Shown here one piece after another: positions 1 to 5,031 of a stretch of 5,595 bases of DNA. The stretch is from assembly GCA_013214245.1 (NCBI GenBank), contig JABSQE010000186.1, positions 1 through 5,595 on the forward strand, in the 5' to 3' direction. Both the position numbers and the translations under genes were made by a program. Position 1 is the stretch's first letter, and each line of letters begins with the position of its first letter. A model generated the notes under the pieces. The model was not told the origin of the DNA, did not search any database, and saw nothing but the letters and a program-made list of their open reading frames with translations. Origin of the DNA: Hyphomicrobiaceae bacterium (GTDB taxonomy: Bacteria > Pseudomonadota > Alphaproteobacteria > Rhizobiales > Hyphomicrobiaceae).

Positions 1-639
1 ATCTGCAACGTTAAAAATACCTGTGCATTGAGGCTTCTTTATCCCAGCAAGCAAGGTGGTTGCAATATCATGCACGTGAATACGGTTAAAAACCTGCCCA
101 GGTTTTATCAATCGTCGCGCCTTACCGGTATTAATTTTATCTATTGCACTGCGGCCTGGTCCGTAAATGCCTGAAAGGCGAAAAATCTGTAATGATTTTC
201 CTGCAGATCTAGCAAGATTTATCCAGGCATTCTCAGCATTAAGACGGTGAACACTGCGCTCTGAGGCCGGAGCAACAACAGTATTCTCATCAATCCAAGC
301 GCCATAATGGTTACCATACACACCGATGGTAGAGAGATAAGCAATCCAAGATATTTTTTTACTTTCAGAGATCTGCTTTGCGTAGTGCTTTAAAACTGGA
401 TCTCCATTTTTATCTGGCGCAATGGAAATAACAATATGTGTAGCCTGTGCAATTGTATTATCCAGACAAATTGTTGGCCTGTTACTGTTGAAACCGAAAG
501 CTTCTATACCAGCGGTTCTTAGGGTAGAGACTTTACTTTCAGAACGCGCGGTTCCAAAAACTTTAAAGCCATGTGCTATACAAATACGTGCAAAAAAAGA
601 AGCGCTATAACCTAGTCCGAAAAAAAAAACTTTCGTCAC
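1..639 (-). CDS. NAD(P)-binding SDR / NAD-dependent epimerase-like protein (C-terminus off window)
   Basis: The 213 visible codons encode an atypical extended SDR, a Rossmann-fold protein that probably binds NAD(P)(H) in the cytosol; the substrate is unknown. Seen: a beta strand running into GLGYSA (residues 8-13, dinucleotide-binding loop), ARS at 31-33 where NADP-preferring members place a basic residue, LSTIGVYG (102-109) with the candidate active-site Tyr108, RLSGIYGPGR (154-163), and RIHVHDIA (186-192), typical of the YeeZ-like epimerase group. The GTG at 639 is chosen because it puts the glycine loop at the usual distance from the N-terminus and has AAGGA at 653-649, nine bases upstream. 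An in-frame ATG at 699 would add 20 residues, overlap the end of queG and lacks a ribosome-binding site. It is the third gene of the gst-queG cluster, 32 bases after the queG stop. The family assignment is firm; the specific reaction is not. Confidence 0.88.
   Translation of the reverse strand, partial: MTKVFFFGLGYSASFFARICIAHGFKVFGTARSESKVSTLRTAGIEAFGFNSNRPTICLDNTIAQATHIVISIAPDKNGDPVLKHYAKQISESKKISWIAYLSTIGVYGNHYGAWIDENTVVAPASERSVHRLNAENAWINLARSAGKSLQIFRLSGIYGPGRSAIDKINTGKARRLIKPGQVFNRIHVHDIATTLLAGIKKPQCTGIFNVAD
620..629 (-). repeat. 10-base homopolymer at the start of the SDR coding region
   Basis: Ten consecutive A on the plus strand read as GTT TTT TTT TTC (Val-Phe-Phe-Phe, codons 4-7) in the SDR gene. 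It lies just before the codons of the GLGYSA cofactor loop. A run this long in a coding region is prone to replication or transcription slippage. The reading frame is intact in this copy. Confidence 0.8.
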
Positions 640-654
640 AAAGGAGTTTCCTTT
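640..654 (-). promoter_or_regulatory. Ribosome-binding site of the SDR gene, enclosed in a short hairpin
   Basis: On the minus strand AAAGGA, then AAC, then TCCTTT, immediately precedes the GTG start at 639. The AAGGA core (653-649) is well spaced for initiation, yet AAAGGA and TCCTTT are perfect complements with a three-base loop, so the site could be partly hidden in the mRNA. The sequence and complementarity are seen directly; any regulatory effect is inference, since a 6-bp A/U-rich stem is only modestly stable. Confidence 0.5.
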
Positions 655-671
655 TTTTAAAGTTGAAGCTA

Positions 672-1844
672 CTATCGAAAATTTAGTGCTAAAATCCATT
701 CATTTCGTACATATTGGTCTTTCTCGATAAAGAAGTACGATTTTGATAATTGGTTTAGTTCATTGTACTCTAGTAAATTTCTCAATGCCCAAATTGCCAT
801 TGCACGAACTTGAGGAGAATTGTTATGGAGGTGGTAAGAGGTTGATTTTACAAATGCACGATTTTTTGAATTGCCTATCGCAATTAGAACGTTTCGCATA
901 AATCGATGATATCCAGTTCGTCTTATGGTTGTACCAGAAAATCGTTTTCGAAATCCAAATTCGGTCATGTCAACCAATTCAGCCAATTCAGGATCATCAG
1001 TATCTAAACTAGCCTTAAGCTTTGCTTCTTGGGCTGCAGCCGCGAACTTATTCCACGGACATACAGCGAGACAATCGTCACAACCAAAAATACGGTTACC
1101 TATATCTTCCCGAAATTCAATAGGAATATGGCCTTTATATTCTATTGTTAAATAGGCTATACACCGTCGGGCGTCTAGTTGGTAAGGAGCAGGAAAAGCG
1201 TTCGTAGGACAAATATCTAAGCATTTTTTGCAATTGCCACAGCAATCGTTATGAGGGTTTGAATGATGAAGATTAGCCGTTGTCAAAATGCACCCAAGTA
1301 GCAACCACGAGCCGAATTCACGTGATACAAGATTAGTATGCTTACCTTGCCATCCTATACCGGCGGCGACAGCTAATGGCTTTTCCATAAGTGGTGCGGT
1401 ATCGACAAATACCTTCACATCATTCCCACTGCGTGATGAAAAGCGCTCTGCAATCTGCTTAAGCCGTCCCTTGATCACACGATGATAATCTCGGCCTTTG
1501 GCATATGAGGCAATTACACCTTTTTGTGATTGGCTCACACGTTGCAAAGGATTGTGCGGTGGAGCGTAGCTAATACCTAAAAGTATTGCAGATTGACATT
1601 CTGGCCAAAGATGTTTAGCGGAAAAACGTCTAGAAGCGGTCTCAACCATCCATTCCATGTCACCGTGACGACCAAGCCTTAAAAAGTCCACTAGATGCTT
1701 GCTCGAATCATGAATTACCTCAGTATTGGTTATACCTAGCACATCAAAACCATAAATGGCAGCGTCTTTCTTCAATAATTCCTCAACTTTACTACTTCTA
1801 TAGATCGTGCTTTTAGATTGGTACGGTATTTTGTTTCTACTCAA
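672..1844 (-). CDS. queG: Epoxyqueuosine reductase QueG
   Basis: QueG uses cobalamin and two [4Fe-4S] clusters to reduce epoxyqueuosine to queuosine at the wobble base of GUN-anticodon tRNAs, the last step of the de novo pathway, in the cytosol. The 390 residues match the usual family length. Seen: GRDYH (117-121), FVDTAP (146-151) with Asp148 as the likely conserved acid, and GIGWQGKHTNLV (162-173). A ferredoxin-like pair of cysteine sets follows: C202-x2-C205-x2-C208-x3-CP213, then C228 and C255-x2-C258-x3-CP263. A C-terminal HEAT-like segment (about 344-388, with VRAMAIWALRNLL) probably helps bind tRNA. The start is TTG at 1844, overlapping the gst stop in TTGA. No ATG occurs before residue 63, which already lies in a conserved part, and the helix starting near residue 19 fits the usual N-terminus. 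Initiation therefore probably depends on coupling to gst. All key residues are present. Confidence 0.96.
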   Translation of the reverse strand: MSRNKIPYQSKSTIYRSSKVEELLKKDAAIYGFDVLGITNTEVIHDSSKHLVDFLRLGRHGDMEWMVETASRRFSAKHLWPECQSAILLGISYAPPHNPLQRVSQSQKGVIASYAKGRDYHRVIKGRLKQIAERFSSRSGNDVKVFVDTAPLMEKPLAVAAGIGWQGKHTNLVSREFGSWLLLGCILTTANLHHSNPHNDCCGNCKKCLDICPTNAFPAPYQLDARRCIAYLTIEYKGHIPIEFREDIGNRIFGCDDCLAVCPWNKFAAAAQEAKLKASLDTDDPELAELVDMTEFGFRKRFSGTTIRRTGYHRFMRNVLIAIGNSKNRAFVKSTSYHLHNNSPQVRAMAIWALRNLLEYNELNQLSKSYFFIEKDQYVRNEWILALNFR

Positions 1845-2536
1845 TAGTCTAAATCTTTATAATGCTGTGACGGTGGTTGATTGGGAAGGTCATCTTCTAA
1901 AATAGAAATAAAAGATCGTCGAGATTTTAAACGCGCATACCACCTTGAAGCAGAAGGATAATCACGCCAATCAATATTACCAAGGTAATCTAACACTGAG
2001 ATGTGAGCACCTGCCGCCAAATCAGCAAAACTTAGATGAATGCCAGCAAGCCAGCTACGGTGATCAGCTAGAAAAGATATGTATTCGAGATGATAACGCT
2101 GATTGCGAGCGATGGTCCTCAGAGCTTCTGAATTTGGTGCTCGAACATGCTTCTCTACAAAGCGACGAAAATGTTTTTCGTAAAGGATTTCGCGGGTCAC
2201 TTCATTATTAAACTTTAAATGAAACCAATCAACTAAGCGACGAATCTCAGATTTTATTTCTAAGTTACCTGGTAAAATGGGAGGGGGGCCATTATCTACG
2301 GGGTCGCTCGGATGGCTTTCAGCAAGATATTCTGATATTGCATAAGCACCACAAATTGTAACGTTCTTGTCAAGCTCTAGAACCGGCAAAGCACCCGATG
2401 GATTGATTGCCATAAAAGCTGGGCGCCACATCCATGGCTCTTCATATACAAGCTCAAAGTCAAGTCGTAGTTCTGCAAGAGCTAACCGTATTGATCTAGA
2501 GTTTGGACAAAGTGGATAGTGAGTTAATTTTCGCAT
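1841..2536 (-). CDS. Glutathione S-transferase family protein
   Basis: A 231-residue two-domain GST-fold protein. The N-terminal thioredoxin-like half (about 1-75) has HYPLCPNSRSIRLAL (6-20), with Cys10 and Ser13 in the catalytic-loop region, and NPSGALPVL (45-53), whose Pro51 is the expected cis-proline contacting glutathione. The helical C-terminal half (about 90-215) contains the N-capping box SFADLAAG (S169-x-x-D172) of GST folds. An oddity: where many GSTs carry the Glu/Gln-Ser pair that holds the gamma-glutamyl group, this one reads CGAYAISEYL (62-71), so glutathione binding may be altered. ATG at 2536 is the natural start, although no good Shine-Dalgarno is visible upstream (A/T runs only). 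It is the first gene of the cluster and overlaps queG by four bases. No substrate can be named. A link to QueG chemistry, such as redox or cluster protection, would be a guess based only on adjacency. Confidence 0.9.
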   Translation of the reverse strand: MRKLTHYPLCPNSRSIRLALAELRLDFELVYEEPWMWRPAFMAINPSGALPVLELDKNVTICGAYAISEYLAESHPSDPVDNGPPPILPGNLEIKSEIRRLVDWFHLKFNNEVTREILYEKHFRRFVEKHVRAPNSEALRTIARNQRYHLEYISFLADHRSWLAGIHLSFADLAAGAHISVLDYLGNIDWRDYPSASRWYARLKSRRSFISILEDDLPNQPPSQHYKDLDY

Positions 2537-2596
2537 AGAAAAATTTTTTTGTGTAAATTATGTACTACTTCAGACTCAATATATGATTTAATTAAT

Positions 2597-2627
2597 GTTA
2601 TATGACTATGCAAAGCTTGGCGAGCAA
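2597..2627 (-). promoter_or_regulatory. Candidate promoter for the gst-queG-SDR cluster
   Basis: On the minus strand TTGCTC (2627-2622) is followed by TATAAC (2602-2597), about 60 bases before the gst ATG. The -10 matches five of six consensus positions, but the spacer is 19 bases, longer than the preferred 17. The location fits a promoter for the cluster. AT-rich sequence yields such matches by chance, so this is a weak call. Confidence 0.22.
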
Positions 2628-2682
2628 TAACGCTTACATATCATTTATTGAGCAGAAATTTTTATTATGTATTGGCCTCTAC

Positions 2683-2688
2683 TATAAT
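2683..2688 (+). promoter_or_regulatory. Candidate -10 box (TATAAT)
   Basis: A perfect TATAAT lies in the context CTCTACTATAATCCG. A good -35 is not seen at 16-18 bases upstream (only T/A-rich hexamers such as TTTTAT). If active it would start rightward transcription near 2695, almost 700 bases before the next plus-strand gene and just before a GC-rich stem. A perfect hexamer can occur by chance in AT-rich DNA. Confidence 0.25.
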
Positions 2689-2694
2689 CCGTTT

Positions 2695-2806
2695 TACGCG
2701 CTGTTAAACAACACTTTGAGAGTTAGAAGTATAAACTAACTACAAATTCTTTGGAGCTGATAGTTGTATATGGTTTTTATAAGGTAATAGCCAAGTCTAT
2801 AGCGCG
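2695..2806 (+). ncRNA. Speculative small structured RNA
   Basis: CGCGCTGT (2697-2704) can pair with ATAGCGCG (2799-2806) through eight contiguous pairs, one of them G-U. These are two of the few GC-rich stretches in the spacer. Between them AGTTAG (2721-2726) and CTAACT (2736-2741) form a perfect 6-bp hairpin with a nine-base loop. The 5' strand begins about where a transcript from the TATAAT at 2683-2688 would start. No intrinsic terminator is seen after 2806 and I recognise no known RNA family (not the 4.5S signature). Chance pairing is quite possible. Confidence 0.15.
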
Positions 2807-3063
2807 CCATACTTCGACGAGTTAGTTTTACAAACACTTATTTCACCTTTTCTTCCATAACAATCAAGTGATTCGCACATGTTATCTTAAGCAGACCATA
2901 TTTTCACTCTCACATCTGACAGGTTCAAATTGTAAAATTCTATAGCCAAATTTTTCTGAAGTACAAAAATAAAGTTTTTTCCGAAAGTAAATAAATGACT
3001 AATGCTTGAGATCAGTTAGAGTTGTTCGTCAAAGTCAGTAGATACTTCCATCAACTGTACAAA

Positions 3064-3101
3064 GTAACAACTACCTAATAAGTATAAGTTTTATTTGTTA
3101 C
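3064..3101. repeat. Nested inverted repeat in the intergenic region
   Basis: GTAACAA (3064-3070) and TTGTTAC (3095-3101) are perfect 7-base complements. Inside them AATAA (3077-3081) can pair with TTATT (3091-3095), which gives a two-part stem-loop (the two stems share position 3095). No T-run follows, so it is not a typical terminator. It could be a protein-binding site or a chance feature of AT-rich DNA. Confidence 0.35.
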
Positions 3102-3152
3102 GCAGGTAATAAGAAGTATGCTTAAAAAAAGTGGAAGTTTGATGCTTTGTGA

Positions 3153-3183
3153 CATAATTTTAATTTTGAAAAAACAAATTATG
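3153..3183. repeat. 8-bp perfect inverted repeat
   Basis: CATAATTT (3153-3160) and AAATTATG (3176-3183) are exact complements separated by 15 bases. The dyad is AT-rich, so an RNA stem would be weak. As DNA it resembles a spaced operator half-site pair, about 200 bases upstream of the ATG at 3381. Its function is unknown. Confidence 0.35.
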
Positions 3184-3323
3184 CAATTGTAATATTGTGC
3201 CAAAAACTCGCTCGAATAAAATTTAATTAAGCATCTTTCATACTTTATAACGAAATATATAAGTCTAAAGGGATTTTTATGTGGGCGATTAGAAACCACT
3301 GTTAGTGCAGCTAGTTCGACTCA

Positions 3324-3329
3324 TATAAG
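3324..3329 (+). promoter_or_regulatory. Candidate -10 for the phospholipase-fold gene
   Basis: TATAAG lies 51 bases upstream of the ATG at 3381 and matches five of six consensus positions. It sits in the loop of a small dyad, ACTCA (3319-3323) and TGAGT (3331-3335). No convincing -35 is visible at the expected spacing, so the assignment is weak. The dyad overlapping a -10 could suit an operator. Confidence 0.2.
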
Positions 3330-3380
3330 TTGAGTTTCAGTATTCACGAACCGTCATAAAAAGCAACGGACTGTCTTTCC

Positions 3381-5009
3381 ATGAATTTACTCTTTCATAT
3401 AATTTATGCCACCCATGCAAATGACACACATGAAAAACTTGCCTTAGATGCATTGCGTTACCTGGAAACAGACGAAGCGTCTGCCTGGCAATCGCTCTTT
3501 TTGAATCACGCCCAACTCTATCTTTCGGGTTCAAGAGCGCCTGATCTCGAGTTTAAAGATTTTAAAAATCATGTTCTACATGTGCGAGATAACTACTGGG
3601 GTGGCGCTCCAGAGAAAGTTGAAAGCTGGTATAATCTATTAGTCGGTGAATTAAAAAGAGGCAACTGGGAGCAAGCCGCTTGGTGCGCAGGTGTCCTCAG
3701 TCACTATTATACGGACCCCATAAATCCGCTTCATACAGCTCAATGTGACGCTGAAAACAATATTCATAAGGCAGTGGAATGGTTAATTTCTAGATGTTAC
3801 GGCGACTTACGCAAACGAGGTCTCAAAGCTGAAAAGCCTGACATTTACATTGGTAGCAGTGAGACATGGCTCAAAGAAATGGTGATAAACGGGGCCGAAT
3901 TCGCCAATTACCATTATGAGACTATAATTTCTGGATATAATTTTCGTGTCGGTATAACCAATTCACGTCAGGGATTAGACGTGGTCTGCCGCAGTCTTAT
4001 TGGCAAACTCTTAGTGTATGCAAGTTATGGACTCTCAAGAATTCTAGATCGCGCGTTTGAAGATTCTCAGCAGCTTCCTCCACGCTTTCCGAGCACCTCT
4101 AAAACGCTTCTCGCTATGTTGCGTGCTCCGCGTAAATTGGTTGGAAATAAACTGAGCAATGCAAAAGAGCTGAAAGCTCTTCGTCACATGTATGAAGAGT
4201 TCGAGAAGATAGGACGTATCGACCAAACTATGAATGAAGAACAAAAAGTCATTCGGGACCTGCATACACAAGAGGTTCTGCTACCTCTTGCTTCTGAAAG
4301 GGAGGCACAACGCGCAAAGCGGTGTCAATCCCCCCCTAGATTGAAAGAAAGCTCTGCACTAAGTGAAGCTACACAGCGTTCGAATGAAAACTATTTCCAA
4401 CCTGGTATGACGCTCAATGTAGATAGTGATAGCTTTTCATTAGAAAGTGTCGGTCCAAAAAATTCGTCGTCAATTAACACTATTGACCTTCATGATCTTC
4501 ACGAGCTTCAGGATTTTCAGGGGCTACACGAACCGGATAACAAGGTTATGAGAGTTCCTGCTTATCAGAAAAGTGATGACAAGGCTCCGCACCTCAGGCT
4601 TTCAGATCATGTTGGAGCTGGTCCATCAGTGGGGCCAAAGACGGCAGTTCGTTTAGAAGCAGTTGGTATCGTGACTATTCAGGATCTTCTTTGTGCAGAC
4701 CCTCAGAATCTAGCTGGCAAGCTAAACATACGTTATGTGAATAGAAAAGCTATTCTCGACTGGCAAGATCAAGCTCGTTTAATGTTACATATTCCAGGAT
4801 TACGTGTTACGCATGCGCAGCTTTGCATAGGTGCAGGTTATCGTTCGCCGGAAAACATTGCTGTTTCCGATGCAGCAGAGATAAACGAATCAATACTTAA
4901 ATTTGCAGCAACTCGTAGTGGACAGCGTATTTTGGGCAGTGGCAAGCCGCCTGATTTTTATACTATTAGAGAATGGATAAGCAATGTCGATAAGGGCATT
5001 GCTGCGTGA
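3381..5009 (+). CDS. Zinc-dependent phospholipase C-fold protein with C-terminal DUF4332/HhH region
   Basis: A 542-residue, probably cytosolic protein; no signal peptide or membrane segment is seen. The N-terminal part (about 1-230) resembles the zinc-dependent phospholipase C/P1 nuclease fold. H108-x3-D112-x5-H118 followed by H129-x3-E133 mirrors the zinc-ligand pattern His-x3-Asp-x5-His and His-x3-Glu of Bacillus phospholipase C. His17, Asp55 (in SRAPD) and His64 or His67 (in KNHVLH) are candidates for the other ligands. Residues 260-310 are charged and helical, 310-405 are a low-complexity linker, and 408-540 resemble DUF4332. In the latter, VGAGPSVGPKTAVRLEAVGI (411-430) is a clear helix-hairpin-helix motif and IPGLRVTHAQLCIGAGY (471-487) a likely second one. 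ATG at 3381 is used because the frame is closed upstream at 3357; its ribosome-binding site is weak (GGA at 3368-3370). The gene is monocistronic and converges on asd. The reaction is unknown: lipid or nucleic-acid phosphodiester hydrolysis are both possible. Confidence 0.85.
   Translation: MNLLFHIIYATHANDTHEKLALDALRYLETDEASAWQSLFLNHAQLYLSGSRAPDLEFKDFKNHVLHVRDNYWGGAPEKVESWYNLLVGELKRGNWEQAAWCAGVLSHYYTDPINPLHTAQCDAENNIHKAVEWLISRCYGDLRKRGLKAEKPDIYIGSSETWLKEMVINGAEFANYHYETIISGYNFRVGITNSRQGLDVVCRSLIGKLLVYASYGLSRILDRAFEDSQQLPPRFPSTSKTLLAMLRAPRKLVGNKLSNAKELKALRHMYEEFEKIGRIDQTMNEEQKVIRDLHTQEVLLPLASEREAQRAKRCQSPPRLKESSALSEATQRSNENYFQPGMTLNVDSDSFSLESVGPKNSSSINTIDLHDLHELQDFQGLHEPDNKVMRVPAYQKSDDKAPHLRLSDHVGAGPSVGPKTAVRLEAVGIVTIQDLLCADPQNLAGKLNIRYVNRKAILDWQDQARLMLHIPGLRVTHAQLCIGAGYRSPENIAVSDAAEINESILKFAATRSGQRILGSGKPPDFYTIREWISNVDKGIAA
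4326..4343 (+). repeat. C7 homopolymer inside a short dyad, in the linker of the phospholipase-fold gene
   Basis: Seven consecutive C (4330-4336) lie at codons 317-319, flanked by the complementary arms CAATC and GATTG. A one-base slip here would keep the metallohydrolase domain but lose the helix-hairpin-helix C-terminus. The frame is intact in this copy. Confidence 0.6.
4485..4529 (+). repeat. Three-residue repeat (Asp/Glu-Leu-His/Gln) in the linker
   Basis: Residues 369-383 read as five successive triplets, DLH-DLH-ELQ-DFQ-GLH, encoded by a degenerate 9-base repeat (GAC/GAT/GAG, then CTT, then CAT/CAC/CAG). It lies between the metallohydrolase and helix-hairpin-helix parts. The histidines could bind metal, or the tract may simply be an expanded flexible linker. 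Confidence 0.6.
4980..5003. terminator. Stem-loop at the 3' end of the phospholipase-fold gene
   Basis: AGCAATG (4980-4986) pairs perfectly with CATTGCT (4997-5003). Inner T-G and C-G pairs extend the stem to nine pairs with a six-base loop (4989-4994). It overlaps the last codons before the stop at 5007-5009. Neither strand has a T-run after it, so it is not a standard intrinsic terminator. It could protect the mRNA 3' end or help separate the two convergent transcripts. The hairpin itself is clear; its role is not. Confidence 0.3.
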
Positions 5010-5031
5010 GTGTATCATGATATAACAAGTT

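Larger units (their letters stand above)
2537..3380. other. 844-base AT-rich non-coding region between divergent genes
   Basis: No recognisable protein or tRNA/rRNA gene is seen on either strand. The largest open frame (3075-3299, minus) encodes a low-complexity, AT-driven peptide without a ribosome-binding site. The region separates the leftward gst cluster from the rightward 542-residue gene, so it must contain both promoters. It also holds inverted repeats at 2721-2741, 3064-3101 and 3153-3183, and a long-range stem at 2697-2806. Long spacers of this kind in AT-rich alphaproteobacteria are often decayed genes. I could not recognise a parent gene here. Confidence 0.7.

Noticed and set aside
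639..699. Alternative ATG start at 699 for the SDR gene
   Set aside because: It overlaps the queG end, has no ribosome-binding site, and adds 20 residues before a Rossmann strand that normally begins at the N-terminus. The GTG at 639 has AAGGA at good spacing.
422..2211. Plus-strand open frames at 422-610, 925-1155, 1288-1485 and 1945-2211
   Set aside because: All are antisense shadows of the well-supported minus-strand SDR, queG and gst genes and encode no recognisable protein.
2709..2730. CAACACTTTGAGAGTTAGAAG resembles the conserved start of 16S rRNA (TTGAGAGTTTGATC)
   Set aside because: The match breaks off after about ten bases and nothing downstream resembles 16S rRNA; at most a coincidence.
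3075..3299. 74-codon minus-strand frame with a hydrophobic tail (LPLFLSILLITCV), perhaps a small membrane protein
   Set aside because: Composition follows the AT-rich DNA, there is no ribosome-binding site, no recognisable family, and it overlaps two inverted repeats. Treated as chance.
3306..3335. AGCTAGTTCGACTCAT looks like the T-arm of a tRNA (GTTCGAxTC)
   Set aside because: The flanking bases cannot form the five-pair T stem, and no acceptor, D or anticodon arms are found upstream.
5013..5022. Palindrome TATCATGATA between the convergent genes as a terminator
   Set aside because: Only ten bases, a self-complementary sequence without a loop or T-run; not a workable terminator.
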